Below are positions 41,265 to 53,300 of a stretch of DNA of 64,000 nucleotides, in pieces. The DNA is from Celoporthe dispersa (lineage: Eukaryota > Ascomycota > Sordariomycetes > Diaporthales > Cryphonectriaceae), in contig WAID01000006.1 of assembly GCA_016584495.1 (NCBI GenBank), positions 558,001 to 622,000 of the forward strand, in the 5' to 3' direction. The position numbers were made by a program, and so were the translations under genes. The notes beneath the pieces were generated by a model that searched no databases, was not told the DNA's origin, and worked only from the letters and a program-made list of their open reading frames with translations. Each line of letters starts with the position of its first letter. Position 1 is the stretch's first letter.

Positions 41265-44200
41265 GATTCTAGTCTACTATGAAAATCAGCGCCTGCGGTC
41301 GCAGACATTGTGTGTTTGAAGACGTGGGGGCGTACAGAGACCATGAAAGACTGCTTTGTCCTTTAATCATAACAAACCTGGCTCATGCTGTACCTCCCGA
41401 CGCCCAGGAAGCCTGCAGGATCCAACCGCCAGATGTCGTGTGGTGAGCTGTGGACAAAGGACGGATGGGGTGAGAGGTGGACGGATGGAGGATCAGAGGC
41501 TCCCAGCCAGCCGGTCCATCTCATGCAAGGCAGTGATAACGAGCTTAGTAGGATGCGGAGGCCAAGGTGGCATCGATCTGCAAGAAGAAAGAGAAGACGG
41601 AGGAGTAGAAGAAGACAAGAAACCCGAGCACCCGTGGGTCACGCAGAGATCGCAAGCTCTCTCATTCCAACACCAAAGTGCATCAATTTTGGAGTCGACG
41701 ATCCTCGACCAGATCGCTTGCTGGTGGTGCGCAGGCCTCGGTGCCGCTATCCTCTCGGACCTTGGGCGTCGATGGGTCACACGGCAGGTGTGGAACGTGC
41801 AGGTCTCTTCACGACAACGCCATCTGCATGTTCTGTGCGCAAAATGCAAGCAGGTGGGGTGGAATCGCAGCCAGCACCGGAGGAAGGTGTGTGTGTGGGC
41901 TGCGTGGTTGGTCGATGGTCAGGATCGCAGGCGATGATGACGCGAGTTCTGCACTTTCGGGTAAGAGGCAGGCCTGTATTGGATCGCAGCTGCCCAGTTC
42001 TCCAGTGGCAGTGGCTCTGGCTCCGCGAGGCAACCACTTGTTCGCCTTACTCATGTGTTTGGCGCCCTGGCACAGGGCATTTTCGGTGTGGAAGGGTGCT
42101 GTATTGACCAATGAGATTATCGTGCCCGACACCCCTACAGAGGTGTCTTGTTGCAGTGGGGAACGGTTTTTCGGTCAGGGCGCAGGACGCTTTTAGAGGT
42201 GGGGAAGCGGGGGTCCCTTCCACCTCACCCAGGATCGCAGGCAGTGACGACCGAGACAAGGCAACTGGAATCACGTGCTCTTTACAGTATTGTAGCTATT
42301 CCAGCAACAGCGCCCATCGACCTCACATCAGGTGGGCCATCGGACCAACAGCAGACCTGGCCGAAGCACAATAACCAGAGCATAACTCGTCTCTTTGGTG
42401 GCCAGACATAACAGATGAGACCCAGGAAATAGGAACCACAGCAGGAGACCCATCCACATTCGAGAGCGACATCGACTCCAGCGGTGCAAGCCATACATAC
42501 GTCACTTGCCTGGTCAGCTATAACCCCTCGGGCTCGATGAAATGGGCTGCATGTGCTGCGACCTGGTAAATTTAATCTATCTGCAGAACGAGAGCCTGTA
42601 CCGGCCGGAAGCGTCCGGTCCCTTGCGGCAGACCGTCAGGGGATGCCTGAAGCCCTTCATTCGGATCTGCCGCGACTCGGGCGGGTGATGCTACCACCGC
42701 ATTTCGGAGCTTGTATACTTGGTTCTCGGTTTGATTGTCATCCTACAGGGCATGAAGCGTGACGTAGTCGCAGTCATCGCAGGTTGGGCCTGGGCCGGCG
42801 AACTGGGCGCATGGACCAGAGGCGGAAATCAGTTCGGTCGCGATGAGTTGAGACTATTTGTACTGTTTTTCTGACACATCCCAGCAGTACATACGGGGAC
42901 GTACATTTCTACCATGGGCGTGCGGCGGACGGATCCGGCCGCCACACCTCAGCTGAGCAGTTCTCAGCTCTAGGGTGGGCTTCGCGACGTCGTGGCAAAC
43001 TTTTGACTGAATGATCGAGCTGGAGGTGATGGACTTCTGGCTTCGACGACGAGGTGAGCCCTTGAGGCCCAAAGAGAAGACTCATGGGGCTGGATAGTCC
43101 ATCGACCCCGCGACTTGTTGCGAGATCTCCCCGCCAGACCACGCCACAAACGCCATCTCTCGTATAAGCCTGCACCAAGCAAGCCATGTCTTGGTGTCCT
43201 GCAGGGTCTTACTGCTGGGTTCCCGGTCGCCAGGACCCTAAGCTACCAAAATCCCGTGTTTTCGATTTTGTTTCTTGACCGTCCAGAAGCTACTTGATTC
43301 GATTGCTCAGGTTTCTGCAGGTAAATTACCTGTACGGCTATTTTTGGGTGTCGACAAGACAGCCTGCCTGGTCTGGCACGGTAAGGTGCGTCGACCAGTC
43401 CGGACCTCACCATGAGGCATCCTTGAACAGAAAGACCTGTCAATATTAGCCCATGGCGAGTCTGGCGTTCTGCGATTTGAAGCAGAGGACAATCTTCATG
43501 GGATTTACATGTCGCGACTCGTTATAGACCTCACCAACCGGGCCTACAAGAAGCAAGGTCCAGATGTCTTCGGTTTCTGGAACGAGCCCTCTGCAAGGGC
43601 TCGTATTGAGATGAGCATGCAAACGGGTTAGACGTCCCTGCCGCACCTGCAGGGTAGTCTTTACACGGTGCCATGTAGAGGTGCCAATGCAACGTCGTGC
43701 ATGTTTGCTCATCTGCCTCCCCAACGTCGCATTGGACGCACAAGGATGTTTTCATTTCATTGGCCTGCGCACACCTGCTTGGCTGGCGTGGTTTGGGCCG
43801 GAAGTCGGCCTGCAGAGTGTGTGCTGGCGGACATCTTGATGGTTGTTGCTTCTGTTGATCCGCCAAGGATCTTGCGGTGAGTTGGCTCGTGTGACCTCAG
43901 GATACAAGGTGCCTAAGATTGCTTTTGAGCCTCTGCCGTCCAGATGTCTTCCCGGATGGAGGTGTGATAGGAGCTCCTGCATCGACCCCCCTAATCAGAC
44001 ATGCGGCATGGGTATGGGCGTGCTGCTACGGGGCTTCACCGCACGGCATGCTCCTGTCCAATGCTGGCTGTGGGTGACAAGCACCTGGTGAGATACCGAA
44101 CCGAAAGTCCATCGGCAACCTCCTTTCGCACGCAGGATGTGGCTCCACTCCCACGATATGCATGGGCGGGAAGGGAAAGCAACACTGCATGCGCCTTGAT

Positions 44201-44580
44201 GAGCTGTGAAGTTTGCTTCAGATGAAAATGGAGACCCGTCGAGGATGTGCACGCGGAACCGCCCGTCGATGAGGACAGGGCGAGATTCATAAAAGAGTCT
44301 TAGGGACATTGTCTGCTGCGAACTTCGAGCTGTCTGCTCACAGTTCCTCTCTCTCTTTGTACTCGACCTTGAATATCGAGAGAAGAAAAATTCTGCCCGC
44401 GTTTGACTGCGCTGCAACAACATACTTGGAGTCTTTGACCTCCTCTTCTGGCCTCTGATAGCACGAGCCTGCAACGAACTATACCGTTCTTGCTTGTCAC
44501 TGCCTAGCATTTCCCATCCAACTCAATCGCGTGTCTCGGGAAGAAAGAGAAAAGAAGAGAGAGAAAAAAATAAGCCCATC
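41265..44580. other. Intergenic 3.3 kb, no gene seen
   Basis: Divergent spacer between the second zinc-finger gene and the small Cys-rich gene. Several ORFs of 70-240 codons overlap in different frames (for example around 41356-42196), but none has a recognisable domain, and composition looks non-coding. Confidence 0.5.
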
Positions 44581-44892
44581 ATGTGCGACTGGGAAGAATT
44601 CATCTTCGGCTGTTCCTGCTCCTACACCAAGCGCAAGACCTACTGTCACTTCGCCCGCAACGACCCAAACCATCAGTGCTTCGGCGTCCAGGTCCTCCGC
44701 AAGGTCTGGGACGTCCCCGAGGCCTGCGACAGGTGCATCAGTAACAACAGAGCCGCTGTACAGACGGCCAATGGATGGACCCACCAGTACGCAACACAGG
44801 AACCCAGTGAGCCTCCTTGTTTCCTCCTTGTGTACTACATGACCTAGTGGCGCCAGTGGCTGACGATATATCTAGACCGGCACCGTCGCTGA
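44581..44892 (+). CDS. Very small cysteine-rich protein (MCDW...)
   Basis: ATG at 44581 after a C/T-rich then purine-rich leader. The product is about 80 aa and rich in Cys, His and Trp (CSCSYTKRKTYCHF, then QCFGVQVL, then EACDRC), with no signal peptide. The spacing resembles a widespread, uncharacterised fungal family beginning MCDY/MCDF with CGH and a CxxC near the end, possibly metal-binding. I infer an intron at 44807-44875 (GTGAGC...CTAG, 69 nt, CTGAC branch site) giving a short end NRHRR; unspliced, the frame runs to 44847 with a tail EPPCFLLVYYMT. Which form is used is not resolved. Confidence 0.55.
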
Positions 44893-45922
44893 TGAGACAG
44901 ACGGCATGACTTCCTTCATGATGCCCAGAGGAAAAGGCTGAGGGGTCTGGTTTCGGGCACATGGTCTGGTAGCTTATATTAAAGAGGCTGTAGGGTATTT
45001 GCTTCCACTTTCTTCAGTGGTGGCAGGTAGTTGTTTCCTTGCCCACATGTCAGGGGGATCCTCAAGGAGTCAGGCGGGCTCAGAGCGTCAGTCGATTCGT
45101 TCCCCCTGCGGCCGAAGGGTTTTCCCCTGAGAACGAAGCTCTCTATTTTAGGCACATGGTCTGAATACCAAGACACTGCGCAGTTTGAAAGCACGATTAG
45201 ATTGAATGAATGCCCTCATTGCACGACATCGTCCTGCGACGACAGGTTAGCATGTGCATGTGATCAAACCCTATCCGAACCGATCAGTAAGGTGTGCCCG
45301 TTTGCCTGGCAAGATACCACAGCAACACTGGTGCTGCACTGACTTGAAAGGCAGCTGCCACCCCCCCCCTGCATAGCCACGGCATGAAAGATGTGCCCGC
45401 CCGGGCGTAGGAGTCCAAGGAGGAAACCGGAACCGACGCCTTGCGTTGACAAGGAGAAAACGAATAGAAAGGCATGTATATGGCTGACATGGGACAGTCA
45501 CGTCTGCCTTACCGCCCCTTGGGACGCCTGCTGAAGGTCACGATGCAAGTTGCCGTTTGGACCCGTCCTCATAGAAGCACTTGGAAACCGGGCCGGCTCG
45601 AATCTCTCTAGCTCAGACGGAAGAGACACTGGATGACGAGATCTGACTTCATGAAATGCAGGTCCCCGTTTTTCTCGGCCACACAAAGGGCCCGTTGTCT
45701 GTAGTCTGTTGTTACGTATCGAGCTCGTTGAAGACAAGTGGCATGACTTCAGCTTGCTCTAGGCACTGCCGCATTCACTGACCGTGCTTGACGGGACCAC
45801 ACAACCCCCGCAGACACAACGTCAGAGCAGTCGCAGGGGCGGGAAAACAAAATCAAACACGTGTTCAGAATGGATGATAGCAGGTCGCTTGTCGGAATGA
45901 CGAATTACATTCCCGCCCCATT
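44893..45922. other. Convergent intergenic spacer
   Basis: Between the small Cys-rich gene (+) and the Dap1-like gene (-). A C10 run lies near 45360-45369. No gene seen. Confidence 0.55.
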
Positions 45923-46710
45923 TCACAGCGCTGCCCCTGAAGAAGCACCTGCTGCAGGTGCCTCGTCATCGAAATTCGTGGCACCCTCGACGAGACCGAC
46001 GACGTTGTACCTGTTGGAAAAGAACTTCACCCAGTCGTTAAGGACGCCCTTCTCCTTATCGTCAAGATCCTTCCACTCTGAGGAGACATCCTCGCTCTTA
46101 GTGGATGTCTTCCCCAGGGCGCGTGAGGCATCCTTGCCGGCGAAGACTGGATAGATAGGTCAGCCTTATGGTATCCACGAAGGCTAGACATGGTGGGAGA
46201 AGGAGAAACTGGTATATGAGGTATACCAAATAGAGGAAGGGGAAAAGGGAAAGGGGGCCACAGAATAGATAAGGAGCCACTGCCTTCACCACACCATGAT
46301 CAAGGTCCTTCTGCTTTACTCACCATGGTAGGAACCTCCAGGTTGATAGGCCTTGTTGCCAGTCACATTATAAACCTTGCCCTGTGAAGTCAGTCAGACA
46401 TGGTGCCATCTCCCAGACTTGTCATCATAGAACCCCACCTTGATGGCCACATAGCATTTTCCACCATCAGTACCTATACCAGGACGATCAGCCGACCAGG
46501 TCATCCAAGAACAAGAGTAGAGACCAGCATCTTCTCGGGAGCGTCATCTCGTGCCTGCTAACAAAGTATTGCACGGCTTTGAGAGGGAAGAAATCTGCAA
46601 GACCCGGGCGCTCACTACTCACCATCAGCCTTAGCCAATTCCTCTAGACTTATAGGGTCGTCCTTGGGAGGATCCAGCTTCACGGCCTCCTTAGGCTTGA
46701 AGTCAGGCAT
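45923..46710 (-). CDS. Dap1/MAPR cytochrome b5-like heme-binding protein
   Basis: Membrane-associated progesterone-receptor family protein (yeast Dap1, human PGRMC1), which binds heme and supports sterol-synthesis P450s such as Erg11. Four exons: 46623-46710, 46439-46473 (only 35 nt), 46324-46381 and 45923-46146. Introns are 149, 57 and 177 nt; the protein is 134 aa. Family signatures are DPPKDDPISLEELAKADG, GKCYVAIKGKVYNVTGN, YQPGGSYHVFAGKDASRALG and DLDDKEKGVLNDWVKFF. The heme-ligand region (YQPGGSYHVFAGKDAS) is complete. There is no transmembrane N terminus, so it is likely soluble or peripheral. Divergent from the TPR gene, 584 bases between start codons. Confidence 0.93.
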
Positions 46711-47294
46711 GGTGAGTTTAGGACGAGCGGTGGGAAAGAAGAGCGTGCGGAGAGTTGTAGACGAGGGTGAAGGCAGTCTTAAAGCTGGGTCCAGATTCAG
46801 ATTTCTTCGGTAGAAGGGTAGCCAAGAGGTTGGTCGGCTGCCTATGTCGAGACGTGTGCAATCATTCTCCTCCTAGGGTGTGTGTCTTCAGAGATCTGTA
46901 ACTGTAGTATGTCCATTCGCGGGAGACGAAGTCGCGGTGGAGCTTGCAACAGCAATTAGCGGGGTTCTAACCTCGGCGCCCTGCCATATATGGTACTAGT
47001 ACTAAGGCGTGTAGGGTACCTGCCATAGCACCATACAGTGGATCCGTGGTAGACTTACAGGCGGTCGGGCGAGTTGCCGGAGGCAAGGATTCCTCCCTGG
47101 GCTTGCGGGTACTGTAGATGCTACTGCCCAGGGCATAGCACAGCTGCCAAAAGGTTCACGACAATTTTGTTAGACCTCTTCACGCTTGCGCCAATCTCAA
47201 CTACGCCCCAACGGCCGTGAAATCTGATGGAGAGCCTCGCCCTTCCCGATTCCTGACCTTTGAGATCTACGCTGGCCCGTTATTCAAGGCGGAG
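46711..47294. other. Divergent promoter region Dap1-like / TPR gene
   Basis: 584 bases between two divergent start codons, so both promoters must lie here. It contains the palindrome GTACTAGTAC at 46993-47002. No clear TATA box noticed. Confidence 0.5.
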
Positions 47295-49038
47295 ATGCTC
47301 CCAATTCGCGGCGCGAAGCCCGCTCGATTTGGGGTGCTTCGAGCTGGCATCCGACCATCCATCCCACCACTGATTCGACGTTCGGCTGCCCATCACCGAG
47401 CATTGCAAACATTGCCCTTGAGCACACCCTACTCTCACGGGCTGCCGGAGGCCAGAAGATTCCTCGCGCAGGATCAGACCCGATGGATAACGTCTAACAG
47501 CCGGCGGCCTGGGCCTACCGGCCATCCGAACCAGCAAAAGGAGACAATCTGGCAGACACTGCGTCGGGCATTACGATTTTCCAGCATCTTCCGCGGGCAG
47601 AGTCTCAAGAAGCTCTTCCGAGAAAGCCCAGAGGAGACGGTCCTGGCTGTAGTGCTGTGAGCAGCCCTCTCCGGTCCCATATGAGAGTTAAACACCGCTG
47701 ACAGGCTTCATCAGGCTCCTGGCGACCTCCGGAGCCGTTGCATACGCCGTCTACATGTACTTCAACTATTTCTACGCCGAGCAGTTCACCAAGTACCCGC
47801 CGAATGTGGCCAAGTCGCTCCGACGCGCCCTGTACTACAGCAACCACCAGCCCGACCCGAAGCTGGCGCTCAAGTACTACAAGCTTGCTCTCGAGCAGTG
47901 TACCGCCCATGGCCTCGACCCCTTCTCCGACGATGTTGTTGGGATCAAGATCCAGCTTGCGGCGTGGCTCGAGAAGATGGGCAACATCCCGGGCGCGATC
48001 CACGTACTGGATCTGGTCCTCACAGAGAATAAGAAGTGGCTGGGCATGGTTGAGACAAGCCCTGAGAAGTTACCAAGGGCACCTCTCCCGAGGCCCGCCG
48101 TCGGAAATGGCCAGTCGGCACAAACGATCACGCAAGAGGACTTTGAGCAGTGGGTCCGGTCTTCTCGCACCCGCGTGCTGCTCAAGTCCTGTCAGATCAG
48201 CGTCAAGCTAGGGACCTTGTATGCGGAGGAGCACGTCCTGGACAATGACAAGTCACATGAACACCTGAAGTGGGCCGTTGAGGCGGCTCTCGCAGAGCTC
48301 CAGCGGAGGGCCGCGGAGGGCGTCAGGGACGGCGAGGGATCATGGCTGACGCCCGAGGAGATTGGTGGAGCGTTGGAGTGTGAGTAATGCGTCCCTCTGG
48401 ATCCTCACGAGTCGGCGATTTCTGCCAGTGTCGCTGACGTACGTCCGAAGCCCTGGGCAACAGTTACGAGAGGAAAGGGCAGTTCGACCTCGCCCTGCCA
48501 CTCTTCTTCCAGGCACTTCGGCTCTGCCGAGATCAATGTCACCTTGCAGTAATCAGTAAGTCGCTCCGAACCCACAGGGCAGATTCTGATCTAGTGCTCC
48601 AGAGTGGGCTCTACTGCCGGAACATAAGTAGGCTTACAAGCTCCAGTGAACAATCTTGCCGCATCGTTTGCTCAACATCCACCTCGCCCACCCTACGAAA
48701 CACTCGCCGGTATCGTTCCCGGCCAGGACGACCAGGTGGCACCATCCCCGGCAGCCCCAGGCCAGACCTGGACACGCAAGGAACACCTTGAATCTGCCGC
48801 GAGGTGGGCACAGAACGCACTCCAGCACGCGAAAGAGCCCACGGGAGAGGCGCGGACGCCAGAATGTGACCAGGCTTGTGCCGTGGCGCTTGTCAACCTC
48901 GGGAACATTGCGACAATGTCTGGCGACTACAGCCTGGCCCGTCGAAGATATGAGCGTGCCATCAAGGTCAGCGAGGATAACAGCTTTGCCGAGGGCGTCA
49001 AGCAGGCTCAGGCAGGATTGAAGCGGCTCTCGCAGTGA
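47295..49038 (+). CDS. Mitochondrial TPR-repeat membrane protein
   Basis: Four exons (47295-47656, 47715-48379, 48451-48555, 48647-49038) with introns of 58, 71 and 91 nt; all junctions keep frame and give 507 aa. The N terminus is Arg-rich and low in acidic residues (MLPIRGAKPARFGVLRAGIR), like a mitochondrial presequence. A transmembrane helix lies around residues 115-140 (VLAVVLLLATSGAVAYAVYMYFNYF), split by intron 1. The rest is TPR-type helices: FTKYPPNVAKSLRRALYY, then ALKYYKLALEQC, IKIQLAAWLEKMGN, GALESLGNSYERKGQFDLAL, and VALVNLGNIATMSGDYSLARRRYERAI. The layout resembles human TTC19 (complex III assembly), but I treat that link as a guess; the fungal family is conserved and largely uncharacterised. 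Confidence 0.87.
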
Positions 49039-50048
49039 GCCCTCTCTATGCTATGCTCATCGGATGCAGGTTCACTGTATGCGATAGCTGTGGGCGCATC
49101 CAGTGAGGAGACATCTCGGCCGTGTACTCATGGCGTTTAACGCGAACCTTGGATGTCTCAACCTCGTCCTGAGCAGACTCTGTTCGATCTGCCTCCATTC
49201 AAGAGGTGGTATTCCCATCCCTCTTCAGCACGCCATCAAGCTCACAAGCTTGCCCACTCAACCCACATCAGCGAGACTCTCCGGTCGCACGAACTATGAT
49301 CGACCAACTCCTCGACACCTAGCCATTACACGCTGATAGGCAGCGTGTACTATGTACAGTATAGTACCATTGCATCCCGAATCGCCGAGCAAGCCGTCAT
49401 GTCAGATGAACCGGAATACCGACGCAGCGCCGACGATTGCGAGCGACCTCACAAGCAACAGAACATCAGCCAAAAAAATAAATTGTTAGTGACACCGCCG
49501 CCCCCAAACCTCATCTCCACCCGTACAACGAGTCTCAGGGCCACGTGTTGTCCAGGGTAGTGTCTTGCGGCAGTGCCGTCACCACAAATTTTTCTTCATG
49601 CACTACACAATCACTACTGCAACCTTCTTGCAGGTAGGGTGGCGTGCAGCGAGGGAGGGTGTCGGCTTGGCGGGTAGACGTGCATCTACCACAGAAGTTA
49701 CAGCAAACACGCTGCAGGTTTTCCCCAACTGTCCTAGATCGCCCCCACCCCTTTGGCCCGGACAGGAAAGACGTGGACAGCCATGTGGCCAAGATGGGGA
49801 CGGACAGGCAGAAAAAAAGAAAGAGAGAGAAAGAGAGAGAAAAAAATAAAAATAAAAAAGAAACAACTCACCTCGCAAACTCTTGCGCAGGGACCAACTG
49901 TAGGGATGCCGGAGCCGAAATTGTGCCTCTCTGGGTGATCACGATTTGGAATCTCACTGCTGCCCTGCCCGCGGAACCATGCCCACTATTTTCTTATCGC
50001 TGCCGCCGCAAGACTTCCTGGAGGGACTTTGGCATCAATCTCATACAT

Positions 50049-50051
<3 letters not shown>

Positions 50052-50084
<33 letters not shown>
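50052..50084. repeat. (AC)n microsatellite
   Basis: About 16 AC units, intergenic, about 1 kb downstream of the TPR gene. Confidence 0.95.
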
Positions 50085-50087
<3 letters not shown>

Positions 50088-50270
50088 CATCCAAAGCAAA
50101 TGGTCTCCGACTCGGCCACGCCCGTTGGGGATCTTGTAGCGGATCCTGTAAGGCTGGTTGCGTCCGTTGTGGGCCTGTTCTCACCACCTTCGAGGCACGG
50201 CGCTTAGTGTCTGTGACTCTTAAAATGTCAACCCGCCAATTCATTTTTCAAGAAAAAATAAACGCCCTAA

Positions 50271-50320
50271 GAGAGAGAGAGAGACACGCGCGCGCACACA
50301 CACACACAGAGAGAGAGAGA
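50271..50320. repeat. Compound GA/CG/CA/GA microsatellite
   Basis: Four adjoining dinucleotide tracts within 50 bases: (GA)n, a short CG stretch, (CA)n, (GA)n. Confidence 0.9.
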
Positions 50321-53300
50321 AGAAGGAGGGGGTGTGAAAAAACCAGCATCGCTCGTGCAAATCCGTGTGAGAAGCTGAGCGTATAAACAACGTCATCTCA
50401 CCATGCTTCTCGAATTTCGACCACTCACCACCTCCCATCGAATCCCTCACCGCGATACTCGCCGCTCCAATCGCCGGCTTATTTCCTAACTCAAACGCTT
50501 GAATTTTTTCTTTCGAGCGATGCCGCACATATGCTCGTCACAAACACACAATCACACGCACTCTCTCTCTGTCCTGGCCTCCTCCTGCTCGTGGTAGTCC
50601 CAGTCCGAATCCCGTGTGCACTCCCTTAAATATGGTCATGGTCAAATCGACCAAATGTAGTCTGTCGCTCCGCAGTCTGTGATGGCATCCTAAGAATAGA
50701 TACAGAATCGTGGCCTACGAGGCCTCTCACCGCTGGTGCGGCAGCAGGTTGCTTACCTTCTGACCTGCCTGATCTGATCTCGCGTATCGTATCCCGTATA
50801 TACGGGCGGCCGATCCGGATCTGTGTGGGCGCAAACACGCCGGCCGCACGCAATCTTGTTGACGATTTGGGGATTGACGAGAAAAAACAGATGAGATCAT
50901 CTTGGACCGGAAAGGGATCCATCCGGTGGCAGCCTGGGTTCGGCCGCATCCATCAATACAACTGAGGGTGGATTTGAAGAGCTTCTTCTTGGCCCTCATC
51001 GTGGTTGAGCTACACAGTATCGTTTACATGCGGCTTACTGCGGTGAAGCTCGGCGGTGGCTGAGGCTTGCTAGGGTATGGTGGAGAGGGGGAGGGGAGGT
51101 GCTGGGCTCAACCATTGAAGAGGGGGTGGCCCAATTTTTCTATCAGAAAATGTCATGCTTAGGATCGGTTATACATAGCAGTAGAGGAAGAGAGTGGAAA
51201 TGAACAGCGAGGGAGGGGGGTAGGGAAGGGGAGGGGCGAATACAGTTGACTTCTGGTACTTCTGCCAGAGACGGATACAGCGGTATCACGATATTAGGAT
51301 GCCGAGAAGGTCAGCCGAAATTCTGACCCCCTTCCATCCTACGACTTGAAACTCGGCACTCCTGTTGTGCGATGACCAGGCGACTCGACTCTCTCGAGTA
51401 CAGATGGGCAGTGGTACCAGATTTTTTCCTTCTTTCTTGTGGAGGGAGGGGGGAGGGTTGGGCGGGTGCTCCCCGATTATGATAGAGCCGGAGGATTCAC
51501 AGACTCACACATAGATATGTAAGTGTCGCATGAAGGTAAACTTCCAGAAACTGCTGGCCTGCCCGTGTGGCTGTGACCACGGTTGATTAGTTGAGACACG
51601 AGGTGTTGTGTTGGTGACATCACGAGACTGACGAGCCGTGGAGTCGGGCCAGGAGATCCTCTGCTGTATGAGATTTTGCTGTCCATCTGCACGATAGCAC
51701 GTAACGTGCCAGCCAGAGCGCCGCGCCGAGTGTGTCAGACACAAGACGAGCCCGCTTCTCACACCGCATGGCCAGCAGAATGCCTCGACTCATAGTCCTT
51801 CGGGTCGGGCTGGGTTGACGGTCTAGTGGGTACCTGGATGCAGTACGACATTGCAAGCTCGATCCACATCGCGGAACGGTGGATAAGACAGTATCCGCTT
51901 CATGGCCTACGAGTTCAGTTCACTCGCCTCCTTTGTAGACTCAAGACGTGTCAAAGCCGCCTTCCAGCGGCCCAGACGGCCCGGGAGGCAAGTGATAGTA
52001 TGTGAAGTGTCTTGCTCTCTGCGGGCGCCGTCTCGCCTTGCCAGGCCTGGTGGTTGGCTTGTCGTGGTGGTGGTAGTGGTGGTAGCTTCAAAGCCACTCC
52101 CTGCAGGAAGACCGTTGCGGTGGTAGAGGGTGGCGCCAGACAGACCTGGTCTAACATAGTCGTAGGGCTGGAAAGTAATACCCCAGAGCCGGGAGTGACG
52201 AGACGGCCTCCTCTTCTGACCTACTTACAGGCGTGACTCGAGTTGAAGGGCACGTGAATCCTTCCGTTTTAGATGCCGGATGACGATCACATCATCAATA
52301 ATCTAGTTGATCCGCTGCAGCATCATCTATCATCTTTGGCCTGTATCTCTGGTACCTTTTTCTTTTACCCGATCTGGCCCAAAAATGCGGAGGATGTAAG
52401 AGGGTGTGTCAGGCTCCTCTCCATAAGAAATAGGCCAGGACGGCTGAGATATCGGCGGCAGTCTGAGACCTACCTGTATTCACAGCTTCGTTGACGAAGG
52501 GAAAGGGGTGTTTCACGATACCAGGGAGGCGGGACAGAAATAGGCTGAGAATACTAATCGAGCGTTGTTCTGAGCCTGGGCGTCCATGTTCTTGAGGGGG
52601 GGGGGGCTAAGCAGCGCAGTATGCCTCGAACCCCGTGGGTGGCGCGGCCGCCGACGGGTGGGCTCCACCGATCCGATATCGTTGAGGTGTCGGGGGAAGC
52701 ACCGCTCTAAGCACGTGGCTACAGGGCCATCAGCTTACAGCTCGCGGCCTAGCTGCTCCGCTGTGGAGAGTCGAGATGAGAGCAGGATCGACCACAGCCG
52801 TTGGACGAGGGTCAGCGCGAGCAGTGATAGGCTGGCCGGGAGATCGATCCATGGAGAAGAGAGGCTGAGAAGAACGCCTGGCTTGAGCATTGCCCTTCTC
52901 CCGCCTTCTTCGTGGGGCTGGGCCTGTCGATTGGCTGGCGGAGCCAAGGTGGTCTCCCTCACCTGAGGCGTAGCCGCAGCCTCGCCTATCAATCAACGTT
53001 TCGCAGAATTCATCCCAAGAGGGAAAAGATTACAGGCTCACGCCACGGGGTGACAGAGGGGGATGAGGGTCAGGGTCCCACCCAGCTCATGCTGACCGCA
53101 TGCCCATGGTCGCAAGCCGCTGCTGCGGGGCAGAAGGCTGGGACTGGAGGGGCCACCGAGGGACCAGGACGATGTGATGTGCTGTGTTGCGCCATGATCG
53201 ACTGTGTCTGGACGGGTCAAAGCTGCCTGGCGACGTGGCTGCCCAGATCTGGAAGGGGAGTCGCAACACCTGCATAGGAAGAGAGCGGAAGAGGGAGGGC

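Noticed and set aside
41356..42196. Overlapping ORFs of 170-240 codons in several frames
   Set aside because: All frames are equally open in GC-rich noncoding DNA; no domain, no consistent splice signals.
45861..46154. 97-codon plus-strand ORF
   Set aside because: Antisense to the last exon of the Dap1-like gene.
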